Assembly: GCA_002384855.1 (NCBI GenBank)
Contig: DGBP01000062.1
Coordinates: forward strand, 1,930 to 65,929
Source: Nocardioidaceae bacterium UBA4001
GTDB lineage: Bacteria; Actinomycetota; Actinomycetes; Propionibacteriales; Nocardioidaceae
Length of the DNA stretch: 64,000 nt
Reading direction: 5' to 3'
A program made the position numbers and the translations under genes. Positions 54,502-62,724 of this stretch are shown one piece after another. The notes beneath the pieces were generated by a model. It was not told the origin of the DNA. It saw nothing but the letters and a program-made list of their open reading frames with translations, and searched no databases. Each line of letters opens with the position of its first letter. Within the stretch, counting starts at the first letter, position 1.

Positions 54502-55191
54502 TCACTCCGCGGCGCGCTCGTTGTAGCGGCCCGCGACCTCCTGGCCCGACATGGCGTGGATCGCCGCCATCACCTCGTCGGTGAGCTCGCGCCGTGCCCG
54601 GCCGGCCGGGACCCCGTCGAACCGCCCCTCGACCTCGACCGGGGGGCCGACCTGCACCGAGACCTTCGCCAGGCGGGGCCGGCGCGACCCCACCGGTTGC
54701 AGCCGGTCGGTCCCCACCAGCGCCACGGGTACGACGGGCGCTCCCGAGGTCATGGCCAGCCAGGCCACCCCGGTCCGCCCCCGGTACAGCAGCCCGTCGC
54801 GGGACCGGGTCCCCTCCGGGTAGATGCCGAACACCCCGCCGCCCGAGAGCACCTCGAGCGCGGCGTCGAGGGACGCCTGGGCCGCCCGGGTGTCGTCGCG
54901 GTCGACGGGGATCATCCCGAACCCCTCGAACCACCAGCGGCTGAGCGTGCCCTTCACGCCCGAACCGGTGTAGTAGTCGCTCTTGGCCAGGAACGCCACG
55001 CGTCGCGGCACCACGAGCGGGATGACCATGCTGTCGACGAAGGACAGGTGGTTGCTCGCCAGGATCACCGGCCCGCGGCGAGGGATGTTCTCCAGGCCCG
55101 TGACGGTCGGCCGCCAGAGCACACGGAACAGGACGGCCAGGACGGACTTGATCGCCCTGTACGCGACCCCACTCCCTCGGCGACCGCTCAT
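54502..55191 (-). CDS. plsC: 1-acylglycerol-3-phosphate acyltransferase (PlsC family)
   Basis: 229 residues. Adds the second acyl chain to lysophosphatidic acid, at the membrane. Motifs: ASNHLSFVDSMVIPL (NHxxxxD) and FGIYPEGTRSRDGLLYRG (EGTR). The ATG overlaps the cysM stop (ATGA), so it is translated with the cysteine genes. Confidence 0.9.
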   Translation of the reverse strand: MSGRRGSGVAYRAIKSVLAVLFRVLWRPTVTGLENIPRRGPVILASNHLSFVDSMVIPLVVPRRVAFLAKSDYYTGSGVKGTLSRWWFEGFGMIPVDRDDTRAAQASLDAALEVLSGGGVFGIYPEGTRSRDGLLYRGRTGVAWLAMTSGAPVVPVALVGTDRLQPVGSRRPRLAKVSVQVGPPVEVEGRFDGVPAGRARRELTDEVMAAIHAMSGQEVAGRYNERAAE

Positions 55192-56135
55192 GCCCAGAGC
55201 TGACCCTCGAGGCGCTCCTCGGCCTCCTCGAGCGTGCCTTCGTAGGCCCCGGTGGAGAGGTACTTCCAGCCGCCGTCGGCCACGACGAAGACGATGTCCG
55301 CCGCGTCGCCGGCCTTGATCGACTTCTTCGCCTGGGCCAGTGCGGCGTGCAGGATCGCGCCGGTGGAGATGCCGGCGAAGATGCCCTCCTGCTCGAGCAG
55401 CTCCCGCACCCGTCGTACGGCGTCGCGGGGGCCCACCGAGAAGCGGGCGTCGATGACGGTCGGGTCGTAGAGCTCGGGGACGAAGCCCTCGTCCATGTTG
55501 CGCAGGCCGTAGACCAGCTCGCCGTACCTCGGCTCGGCCGCGACGATGCGCACTTGGGGGGCGTGCTCCTTGAAGAACCGCCCGGTGCCCATGAGCGTGC
55601 CGGTGGTGCCGAGGCCTGCCACGAAGTGCGTGACCGACGGCAGGTCCGCGAGGATCTCCGGGCCGGTCCCCTCGTAGTGCGCGAGCGCGTTGGCGGGGTT
55701 ACCGTACTGGTAGAGCATCACCCAGTCGGGGTTGTCCCCCGCCAGGATCTTCGCGACGCGCACGGCCTCGTTCGAGCCCCCCGCGGCCGGCGAGGAGACG
55801 ATCTCCGCACCCCACATGCGCAGCAGCTGGCGACGCTCCTCGGAGGTGTTCTCCGGCATCACGCACACCATGCGGTAGCCCCGCAGCTTGGCGACCATCG
55901 CCAGCGAGATGCCGGTGTTGCCCGACGTCGGCTCCAGGATCGTGCAGCCCGGGCTCAGGATCCCGTCCTTCTCCGCCTGCTCGAACATCTTGAGCGCGGC
56001 ACGGTCCTTGATCGACCCCGTCGGGTTGCGGTCCTCGAGCTTGGCCCACAGCCGGACCTCAGGGGTCGGCGACAGCCGGGGCAGGCCGACCAGCGGCGTG
56101 CCACCGACCGAGTCGAGCAGGGAGTCGAAACGCAC
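55188..56135 (-). CDS. cysM: Cysteine synthase CysM (CysO-thiocarboxylate dependent)
   Basis: 315 residues. PLP enzyme; the Lys is in NPTGSIKDRAAL and the PLP phosphate loop is TSGNTG. The C-terminus EGQLWA and the whole pattern LRNMDEGFVPELYDP match the mycobacterial CysM that takes sulfur from the CysO protein rather than from free sulfide. It lies 6 bp after cysO. The set Mec-CysO-CysM makes cysteine under oxidative stress. Confidence 0.95.
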   Translation of the reverse strand: MRFDSLLDSVGGTPLVGLPRLSPTPEVRLWAKLEDRNPTGSIKDRAALKMFEQAEKDGILSPGCTILEPTSGNTGISLAMVAKLRGYRMVCVMPENTSEERRQLLRMWGAEIVSSPAAGGSNEAVRVAKILAGDNPDWVMLYQYGNPANALAHYEGTGPEILADLPSVTHFVAGLGTTGTLMGTGRFFKEHAPQVRIVAAEPRYGELVYGLRNMDEGFVPELYDPTVIDARFSVGPRDAVRRVRELLEQEGIFAGISTGAILHAALAQAKKSIKAGDAADIVFVVADGGWKYLSTGAYEGTLEEAEERLEGQLWA

Positions 56136-56141
56136 GAGGGG

Positions 56142-56414
56142 TCAGCCGCCGGCGACCGCGGGGAGCACGACGACCTCGTCGCCGTCGTCGAGCTTGGTCT
56201 CGAGGCTGCCGGTGAACCGGACGTCCTCGTCGTTGACGTAGACGTTGACGAAGCGGCGCAGCTCGCCACCGTCGACGAGGCGCTCCTTGATGCCGGGGTG
56301 GTTCGCCTCGAGGTGCTCGATCAGCTCCGCCAGCGTGGCGCCCTCACCGGTCACGGCCTTCTCGCCGCCGGTGTAGCTGCGGAGGATCGTCGGGATGCGT
56401 ACGTCGATGGCCAT
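56142..56414 (-). CDS. cysO: Sulfur-carrier protein CysO
   Basis: 90 residues, ubiquitin-like MoaD/ThiS fold with the C-terminal Gly-Gly (VVVLPAVAGG) that is turned into a thiocarboxylate. It donates sulfur to O-phosphoserine on CysM; the cysteine is then released by Mec. The start is the ATG at 56414. Confidence 0.94.
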   Translation of the reverse strand: MAIDVRIPTILRSYTGGEKAVTGEGATLAELIEHLEANHPGIKERLVDGGELRRFVNVYVNDEDVRFTGSLETKLDDGDEVVVLPAVAGG

Positions 56415-56493
56415 GGGTGGGGCTCCTTGGATCTCTGGTCTGCGTCTGGTGCGGGGGTACGGCGGCCGCCGGGTCTCGGCGGGCCGGCCGGGG

Positions 56494-56925
56494 TCAGGCG
56501 TCTCGGGGCTCCTCCACCGAGACCTCTTCCTCGGTGACCTCGCCGTCGACGATCCTGAATGATCTGAACTCCACAGGGCCGTCGCTATTCCCGTGCTCGC
56601 GTGTGGAGACGAGCACATAGTGGGCGTTCGGCTCGGACGCGAGCCCGATGTCGGTGCGGGACGGGTACGCCTCGGTCGCGGTGTGCGAGTGGTAGACCAC
56701 GACCGGCTCCTCGTCGCGCCGGTCCATGTCCTTGTAGAGCGCGAGCAGCTCCTGGGAGTCGAACTCGTAGAACGTCGTCGACATCGCCGCGTTGACCATC
56801 GGCACGAAGCGGGTCGGGGTGTCGGAGCCCTCGGGGCCTGCGAGGACGCCGCACGCCTCGTCCGGGTGGTCCTTCTTCGCGTGGGCCACGACGGCGTCGT
56901 AGAGGGCTCGGTCGATCGTCAGCAC
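56494..56925 (-). CDS. mec: Mec, JAMM-type peptidase releasing cysteine from CysO
   Basis: 143 residues, GTG start. The zinc motif HxH-x7-S-x2-D is present in YHSHTATEAYPSRTDI, with the catalytic Glu in DEACGVLAG. It cuts the CysO-cysteine adduct. First gene of the mec-cysO-cysM-plsC operon. Confidence 0.93.
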   Translation of the reverse strand: MLTIDRALYDAVVAHAKKDHPDEACGVLAGPEGSDTPTRFVPMVNAAMSTTFYEFDSQELLALYKDMDRRDEEPVVVYHSHTATEAYPSRTDIGLASEPNAHYVLVSTREHGNSDGPVEFRSFRIVDGEVTEEEVSVEEPRDA

Positions 56926-56999
56926 CCCCCGAGCGTATCGGGGGTGCCCAGAGCGCCGCCCGTGGCCGTCGTACGTCCGGACTCCGAGACGACCAAGAA

Positions 57000-57584
57000 T
57001 CAGACGTCGCGGGTCACGGCCGCGACGAGCGTCTCCTGCAGGTAGCCGACCCACTCGTAGATGTCGTGCACGTGGGTGCGCGGGTCGTCGTCGGGCAGGC
57101 TGTGCCAGTAGTCCTCGTCCCCCTCCTCGACCCCGAGCCGGGTCGCGAGCGCCAGCCGGATGTCGGTGAACGAGCGCAGCCACGCCTGGGCCTGGCCGGC
57201 GTCGAGCTCGACGTCGATCCACAGGCCGTCCTCGTCGAGCTCGTCGGGCAGCCCCGACTCCTCGAGCCGGTCGATGACCAGGGAGGCGTTGCGGGCCTTG
57301 CCGTCGCGCAGCGTCCCCTCGGTGAAGCGGCGGAACTCTCCCGCGGCCTCCTCGTCGTCGGGGTAGGCGGTCGGGAAGAGCCTCGCCAGCACCGGGTCGT
57401 CCGGCTCGGTCGTGGGCCCGCTGAAGTCCAGCAGCGCCTCGAGCGGGTCGGCGTGGCTCTTCGGCTCGGCCTCCTCGTTGCGCAGAAGCTCGACGAGCTG
57501 CGAGGCCAGCGAGCGCAGCAGGTCGGCCTCGAAGCCGGAGAAGGTGACCATCACGCCCTCCCCGCGCCGGATGAAGCCGCTCAT
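57000..57584 (-). CDS. DUF2017 family protein
   Basis: 194 residues. Begins GFIRRGEGVMVTFSGFEADL, followed by helical sequence; the C-terminus has HDIYEWVGYLQETL. This family lies between clpS and mec in many actinobacteria, which is also the order here. Function unknown. Confidence 0.88.
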   Translation of the reverse strand: MSGFIRRGEGVMVTFSGFEADLLRSLASQLVELLRNEEAEPKSHADPLEALLDFSGPTTEPDDPVLARLFPTAYPDDEEAAGEFRRFTEGTLRDGKARNASLVIDRLEESGLPDELDEDGLWIDVELDAGQAQAWLRSFTDIRLALATRLGVEEGDEDYWHSLPDDDPRTHVHDIYEWVGYLQETLVAAVTRDV

Positions 57585-57633
57585 CCGGGGTCCCCGACAG
57601 AGCGTGAGCGGAGCGAGCGGTCTGGTGGGGTGG

Positions 57634-57939
57634 TCATGCGTCCGCCTTCTCCATCGTGGCCCAGAGGCCGTACTCGTGCATCGCCTGCACGTCGCGCTCC
57701 ATCTCCTCGCGCGACCCGCTGGAGACCACCGACCTTCCGTCGTGGTGGACCTCCCACATGAGCTTCTCGGCCTTCTCGCGGGCGTAGCCGAAGTAGGTCT
57801 GGAAGACGTAGGTGACGTAGGACATGAGGTTCACCGGGTCGTTCCACACGATGGTCACCCAGGGCCGGGCCGACTGGGTGAGGTCGTCCACCTCCGGCTG
57901 CTCGGTCTCGACGGGCATGGGTGCAGACACGACCGACAT
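57634..57939 (-). CDS. clpS: ATP-dependent Clp protease adaptor ClpS
   Basis: 101 residues. Delivers N-degron proteins to ClpAP or ClpCP. Signature: PWVTIVWNDPVNLMSYVTYV and the later KLMWEVHHDGRSVVSSGSRE. Start is ATG 57939 or ATG 57918; neither has a strong ribosome site. Divergent from pncB with only 15 bp between starts, so at least one is probably leaderless or the later start is used. Confidence 0.9.
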   Translation of the reverse strand: MSVVSAPMPVETEQPEVDDLTQSARPWVTIVWNDPVNLMSYVTYVFQTYFGYAREKAEKLMWEVHHDGRSVVSSGSREEMERDVQAMHEYGLWATMEKADA

Positions 57940-57954
57940 CCTAGGCTGTGGCAG

Positions 57955-59277
57955 GTGACGACTGCATCGACGGCGCTGCTGACCGACCACTACGAGCTGA
58001 CCATGCTGCAGGCCGCCCTGCGCGCGGGCACCGCCCACCGCAGGTCGGTGTTCGAGCTCTTTCCACGGAGGCTCCCCGAGGGCAGGAGGTACGGCGTCGT
58101 GGCGGGCGTCGGACGGGTGCTCGACGCCTTCGAGCGGTTCCGCTTCGACGACGAGGTGCTCGCGGTGCTCCGGGAGGGGAACGTCGTCGACGGCGCCACG
58201 CTCGACTGGCTCGCGGACTTCCGCTTCGGCGGCGACATCTGGGGCTACGCCGAGGGCGAGGTGTACTTCCCGTACTCCCCCCTCATGACCGTCGAGTCGA
58301 CCTTCGCGGAGGCGGTCCTCCTCGAGACCCTCCTCCTGTCGATCCTCAACCACGACTCGGCGATCGCCTCCGCGGCGTCGCGGATGACGTGGGTGTCGTG
58401 CGAGCGGCCGTGCATCGAGATGGGGTCCCGGCGGACCCACGAGGAGGCAGCCGTCGCGGCCGCGAGGGCGGCGTACGTCGCGGGCTTCGCGACCACCTCG
58501 AACCTCGCCGCGCGGCAGAGGTACGGCGTGCCCACCGCCGGCACGAGCGCCCACAGCTTCACCCTGCTCCACGACAGCGAGCGCGACGCGTTCACCGCGC
58601 AGGTGGAGTCGCTCGGCAAGGGCACGACGCTGCTCGTCGACACCTACGACATCGAGGAGGCCGTCCGGCTCGCGATCGACATCGCCGGGCCGGACCTCGG
58701 CGCGGTACGGATCGACTCCGGCGACCTGGGCATGCTCGCCGAGCAGGTGCGCACCCAGCTCGACCGGGCCGGCGCCACCGGCACCCGGATCATCGTCACC
58801 TCCGACCTCGACGAGCACGCGATCGCGGCGCTGGCCGCGGCCCCCGTCGACGGGTACGGCGTCGGCACGTCGCTCGTCACGGGCAGCGGCCACCCGACCT
58901 CGGGGTTCGTCTACAAGCTCGTCGCCCGCGAGAACGACTCCGGCGAGATGGTCTCGGTCGCCAAGAAGAGCAAGGACAAGGCCTCCATCGGCGGTCGGAA
59001 GTACGCCCTGCGCCGCCACAACGCCGCCGGGGTGGCAGAGGCGGAGGTGGTCGGCATCGGCGAGGCCCCGACGGACGACGGAGACCCGTCGACCGGGCTC
59101 AGGACAGGCGACCGGGACCTGCTGGTCCCGCTGGTCCGCGACGGCGAGGTCGTGGGCCGCGAGTCCCTCGACACCGCCCGCGAGCGTCATCTGCGGGTCC
59201 GCGAGGAGCTGCCGCTGCCGGCGCGCATGATGTCGCGCGGCGAGCCGGTGATCCCCACGCTCCACCTGGGTGGCTGA
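57955..59277 (+). CDS. pncB: Nicotinate phosphoribosyltransferase
   Basis: 440 residues, GTG start. Converts nicotinate and PRPP to nicotinate mononucleotide in NAD salvage. Motifs: LLTDHYELTMLQAALR, FELFPRRLPEGRRYGV, the active-site His in GTSAHSFTLLH, and the phosphate site around VDGYGVGTSLVTG. A pncA-like gene is 66 bp downstream. A hairpin with one bulge lies in that gap. Confidence 0.94.
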   Translation: MTTASTALLTDHYELTMLQAALRAGTAHRRSVFELFPRRLPEGRRYGVVAGVGRVLDAFERFRFDDEVLAVLREGNVVDGATLDWLADFRFGGDIWGYAEGEVYFPYSPLMTVESTFAEAVLLETLLLSILNHDSAIASAASRMTWVSCERPCIEMGSRRTHEEAAVAAARAAYVAGFATTSNLAARQRYGVPTAGTSAHSFTLLHDSERDAFTAQVESLGKGTTLLVDTYDIEEAVRLAIDIAGPDLGAVRIDSGDLGMLAEQVRTQLDRAGATGTRIIVTSDLDEHAIAALAAAPVDGYGVGTSLVTGSGHPTSGFVYKLVARENDSGEMVSVAKKSKDKASIGGRKYALRRHNAAGVAEAEVVGIGEAPTDDGDPSTGLRTGDRDLLVPLVRDGEVVGRESLDTARERHLRVREELPLPARMMSRGEPVIPTLHLGG

Positions 59278-59343
59278 GCGGTGCACCGGTCGAGGCCTTT
59301 CGACCCGGTGACCGCAGCGGCGGCCTGGCGCTAGCGTGGGCCC

Positions 59344-59928
59344 ATGAAGCGCGCTCTGATCGTCGTGGATGTGCAGAACGACTTCTGTGAGGGCGGGACG
59401 CTGCCGGTCCATGGCGGCGCGGAGGTGGCCTTCCGGATCGGGTCGCTGCTGCACCACTGGAGCGCGAAGGACCCGAACGCCCCCGAGTACGCCGCCGTCC
59501 TCGCGACCCGGGCACACCACGTCGCCCCCGGCTCGCACTTCGCGCACTACGGCCACGAGCCCGACTACGTCGAGAGCTGGCCGCCGCACTGCGTCAAGGG
59601 CACCGACGGCGAGGCCTTCCACCCGAACCTCGACCCGCAGCCGTTCGACGCGGTCTTCCTCAAGGGAGAGCACGACGCGGGTCTCTCGGCCTTCGACGGG
59701 CGCACTGCCGACGGCGTGCGACTCGGCGACTGGCTGCGCACGCACCAGATCACCCACCTCGACGTCTGCGGCATCGCCACCGAGCAGTCGGTGCGGGCGA
59801 CCGCGCTGGAGGCGCTGCAGGAGAAGCTCGAGGTCCGGGTGCTCACCGACCTGGTGGCCGGCCACGCGGAGCCGGCGGCCCGCAAGGCGCTGGAGGAGGT
59901 ACGCCGGGCCGGCGCCGCGCTCGTCTGA
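59344..59928 (+). CDS. Isochorismatase/nicotinamidase-family protein lacking the catalytic cysteine
   Basis: 194 residues, the length and fold of PncA, which turns nicotinamide to nicotinate. Asp9 (VDVQNDF) and Lys107 (FLKGEHDAG) of the Asp-Lys-Cys triad are present. The nucleophile position, Cys in the usual IATDHCV motif, is Ser149 here (GIATEQSV). The metal Asp of the usual TRDxH motif is Ala57, although the following His residues remain. The gene order with pncB supports a NAD-salvage link, but activity as a nicotinamidase is doubtful. Cys142 is close by and might substitute. Confidence 0.8.
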   Translation: MKRALIVVDVQNDFCEGGTLPVHGGAEVAFRIGSLLHHWSAKDPNAPEYAAVLATRAHHVAPGSHFAHYGHEPDYVESWPPHCVKGTDGEAFHPNLDPQPFDAVFLKGEHDAGLSAFDGRTADGVRLGDWLRTHQITHLDVCGIATEQSVRATALEALQEKLEVRVLTDLVAGHAEPAARKALEEVRRAGAALV

Positions 59929-59947
59929 GGAGTCCCCTGCCCCTGGT

Positions 59948-59998
59948 GCGCTGCGAAAGTGTCGTGGTCGGCCGGCGTCGCGAGCATTCTCGCAGCGC
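59948..59998. terminator. Hairpin between the pncA-like and enoyl-CoA hydratase genes
   Basis: 9-bp perfect arms GCGCTGCGA / TCGCAGCGC, extended by a partly paired inner stem, with a long loop. The genes converge here. Confidence 0.5.
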
Positions 59999-60010
59999 AG
60001 CTCCGCCGGC

Positions 60011-60784
60011 TCAGTCGCCCCGGAACACCGGACGCCGCTTCGCGCCGAACGCCCTCATGCCCTCCGCGGCGTCCTCGGTCCTCAGCAGCACGGTCTGACC
60101 GCGTCGCTCCCGCTCCAGCGCCTCCTCGAGACCGTGCAGGGTGGCGCCGTTGATGGCCTTCTTCGTCGCCGCGAACGCCAGGGGCGGGCCTGAGGCGAGC
60201 CGCCCCACGAGCTCCTCGACGACCTCGTCGAAGTCTTCGTCGGCGGCCAGGTGGGTGGCCAGGCCGGCGTCGTACGCCTCCCGGCCCGACAGCGCCTCGC
60301 CGAGCAGCGCCATCCGCATCGCCCGGGCCCGGCCCGCCGAGGCGGCCACCGTCGCGGACGCTCCCCCGTCGGGCATCAGCCCGATCCGCGAGAAGGCCAG
60401 CAGGAAGCTCGCGGACCCCGCGGCCACGACCAGGTCACAGGCCACCGCGATCGAGCAGCCCACGCCGGCCGCGACCCCGTTGACGCCTGCCACGCACGGC
60501 TTGGGCGAGCCGGCGATGGCGCGCACCACCCGGTTGGCGCGGTCCAGGCTGCTCACGTCGAAGCTCTCGTGGGCGTCGGGGCCGCCGATGTCGGCGCCCG
60601 CGGTGAAGGCCCGGCCGGTGCCGCGCAGCAGCACCACCCGCACGTCCTCGCGCACCCCTGCCTGCTCGATCTCGTCGGCGAGCCGGTCGGTCATGTCCGC
60701 GGTCAGCGCGTTCATGCGGCCGGGCCGGTCGAGCACGAGCCGCAGCACCCCGCCGTCGGTGGTGACGGACATCGGTTCGGTCAT
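60011..60784 (-). CDS. Enoyl-CoA hydratase/isomerase (crotonase family)
   Basis: 257 residues. Oxyanion-hole motifs AFTAGADIGGPDA and AGVNGVAAGVGCSIAVACD are clear. At the second catalytic position it has LMPDGGAS, the Asp form seen in isomerase-like and PaaG-like members rather than the Glu of true hydratases. Acyl-CoA substrate unknown. Confidence 0.88.
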   Translation of the reverse strand: MTEPMSVTTDGGVLRLVLDRPGRMNALTADMTDRLADEIEQAGVREDVRVVLLRGTGRAFTAGADIGGPDAHESFDVSSLDRANRVVRAIAGSPKPCVAGVNGVAAGVGCSIAVACDLVVAAGSASFLLAFSRIGLMPDGGASATVAASAGRARAMRMALLGEALSGREAYDAGLATHLAADEDFDEVVEELVGRLASGPPLAFAATKKAINGATLHGLEEALERERRGQTVLLRTEDAAEGMRAFGAKRRPVFRGD

Positions 60785-60823
60785 GGCAGCAACCTAGCCG
60801 CCACGCGACCGCGAGCAGCGACC

Positions 60824-61375
60824 TCAGGCGCCCCAGCGCTCGGCGAGCGTGGTGACCACCTTCAGGTCGCGCGTGGTCGCCGGGCCGAGCCGCCGCTCGA
60901 GGACGGCGTTGCCCAGCCGGGCGTTGCGGTAGCCGTCGCGGACCCACACGTGCACCGCCCTGCCGACCACCCGCGCGGCCTCGCCGTCGGCGTCCAGGGC
61001 AGCGACCTCCTCGGCCACCTCCGGCGGTGCCGGGCGCTTCAGGAAGGTCACGTAACGCCGCACGTCCCCCGCGACGGGCAGCTCGAGCGTGCAGGCGTCG
61101 TCAAACACCTGGCGCAGCTCCGCCGGGGTCAGCACCACCGTCGGCACGGTGAAGCCGCGGTCGGCCTCGAGGACCTCCTCGACCCGTGCGGCCACCCGGT
61201 CGGAGGAGCGCATCGTCGAGCGCAGCCGCACGTTGCCCGTCTGGATGTAGGTCTCGACGCCCCCGAACCCGGCCTGCTCCAGGCACGTCCGGAGCTCGGC
61301 CATCGGGAGCTTGCGGGTCCTCCCGAGGTTGATCGCGCGCAGGAAGGCGACGTAACCGGGCACGGGGTCAGCCAA
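60824..61375 (-). CDS. DUF1697 family protein
   Basis: 183 residues. Opening YVAFLRAINLGRTRKLPMAE and YIQTGNVRLRS are diagnostic of DUF1697. Function unknown. A C-terminal ERRLGPATTRDLKVVTTLAE follows the family pattern. It stops 39 bp upstream of the enoyl-CoA hydratase start. Confidence 0.9.
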   Translation of the reverse strand: MADPVPGYVAFLRAINLGRTRKLPMAELRTCLEQAGFGGVETYIQTGNVRLRSTMRSSDRVAARVEEVLEADRGFTVPTVVLTPAELRQVFDDACTLELPVAGDVRRYVTFLKRPAPPEVAEEVAALDADGEAARVVGRAVHVWVRDGYRNARLGNAVLERRLGPATTRDLKVVTTLAERWGA

Positions 61376-61381
61376 GCACGC

Positions 61382-62647
61382 TCAGCTGTTGGAGTACACC
61401 GCCGGACCGCCGTCGTCCGGACCACCCTCGGTCTCGACAGGCTCGACCAGCGACCTGCCGGCCCAGGTCCACGCATAGGCGGGGTCCTCCGCGGCGAGAC
61501 CGCCCTCGCCGAGGTCGAGCGGCCGGAACGTGTCGACCATGACGGCGAGCTCGTCGAAGGCCTCCGCCCCGAGCGAGGCCTCGATCGCCGACGGCTGCGG
61601 ACCGTGCGCGTAGCCGCCCGGGTGCAACGAGATCGAGCCGATGTTGATCCCCGAGCCCTTGCGCGCCTCGTAGTCGCCGCCGACGTAGAACATCACCTCG
61701 TCGCTGTCGACGTTGGAGTGGTAGTAGGGCACCGGCACGGCGAGCGGGTGGTAGTCGACCTTGCGGGGCACGAAGTTGCAGACCACGAAGTTGTGGCCCT
61801 CGAAGACCTGGTGCACCGGCGGCGGCTGGTGGATCCGCCCGGTGATCGGCTCGAAGTCGGCGATGTTGAAGGTGTAGGGGTACAGGCAGCCGTCCCAGCC
61901 GACCACGTCGAAGGGGTGGGTCGCATACGTCATCCGGGTCCCCACGATGCCGCTCGGCGACTGCCCGCGGTGCTTGACGAGCACCTCCACGTCCTCCCCC
62001 TCGACGAGCAGGGGCTCGTCGGGCCCGTCCAGGTCGCGCTCGCAGTACGGCGCGTGCTCGAGGAGCTGGCCGTAGCGGGAGAGGTAGCGCCTGGGCGGGG
62101 CGATGTGGCTGCTCGCCTCGATCGCGTAGAGCCGGTCCAGCGCGCCGTCGCCCTTCGGCACCCACCGGTGCGTCGTCGCGCGCGGGATCACGACGTAGTC
62201 GCCGGTGCGGTAGGGCAGCTCGCCGAACACCGTCTCGAGCACGCCCTCCCCCGTCTCGACGTACACGCACTCGTCGCCGGTCGCGTTGCGGTAGTACGGC
62301 GACACGGTTCCGGCGACGACGTAGGAGAGACGCACGTCGGCGTTGCCGAGCACCAGGCGGCGGTCCTGCACCGCGTCGCACTCCTCGGCCGCGGTGTCCT
62401 CGAACAGGCCGTGGAGCTTCAGGTGGCGGGGCTTCAACGGGTGGTTCGCGTGGGTGCTCAGGTCGGGCAGCTCCCACACCTGGCTGTCGACGATCGCCGA
62501 GGGCACACCGCGGTGGTAGAGCAGCGAGGAGTCGGAGGAGAACCCCTCCTCGCCCATGAGCTCCTCGTAGTGCAGGCCACCGTCATCGGTGCGGAACTGC
62601 GTGTGCCGCTTGGCCGGGATCGTGCCCACCTGGCGGTAGAAGGCCAT
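61382..62647 (-). CDS. hmgA: Homogentisate 1,2-dioxygenase
   Basis: 421 residues, bicupin. Opens the ring of homogentisate in tyrosine breakdown. Iron-site regions are in GPQPSAIEASLGAE (with HPGGYAHGPQ) and further His/Glu residues near TTHRWVPKG. Close match to the hmgA family by length and by YYRNATGDECVYVETG. It is divergent from an unknown gene and fahA, giving a small catabolic cluster. Confidence 0.9.
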   Translation of the reverse strand: MAFYRQVGTIPAKRHTQFRTDDGGLHYEELMGEEGFSSDSSLLYHRGVPSAIVDSQVWELPDLSTHANHPLKPRHLKLHGLFEDTAAEECDAVQDRRLVLGNADVRLSYVVAGTVSPYYRNATGDECVYVETGEGVLETVFGELPYRTGDYVVIPRATTHRWVPKGDGALDRLYAIEASSHIAPPRRYLSRYGQLLEHAPYCERDLDGPDEPLLVEGEDVEVLVKHRGQSPSGIVGTRMTYATHPFDVVGWDGCLYPYTFNIADFEPITGRIHQPPPVHQVFEGHNFVVCNFVPRKVDYHPLAVPVPYYHSNVDSDEVMFYVGGDYEARKGSGINIGSISLHPGGYAHGPQPSAIEASLGAEAFDELAVMVDTFRPLDLGEGGLAAEDPAYAWTWAGRSLVEPVETEGGPDDGGPAVYSNS

Positions 62648-62724
62648 GGCGCTCGGACTCCCTGCTGTTCGATAGTCGGACTGTTCCGTCCGGTCATGCA
62701 CACGATGCGTTAGGGTCCGGCGAC

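Noticed and set aside
57634..59865. A 743-codon minus-strand frame ending in clpS
   Set aside because: Only the last 101 codons match ClpS; the remainder is antisense to pncB and the pncA-like gene, which have clear motifs.
60251..62713. An 820-codon plus-strand frame across the enoyl-CoA hydratase, DUF1697 and hmgA genes
   Set aside because: It is antisense to three genes with clear family motifs and has no domain of its own.
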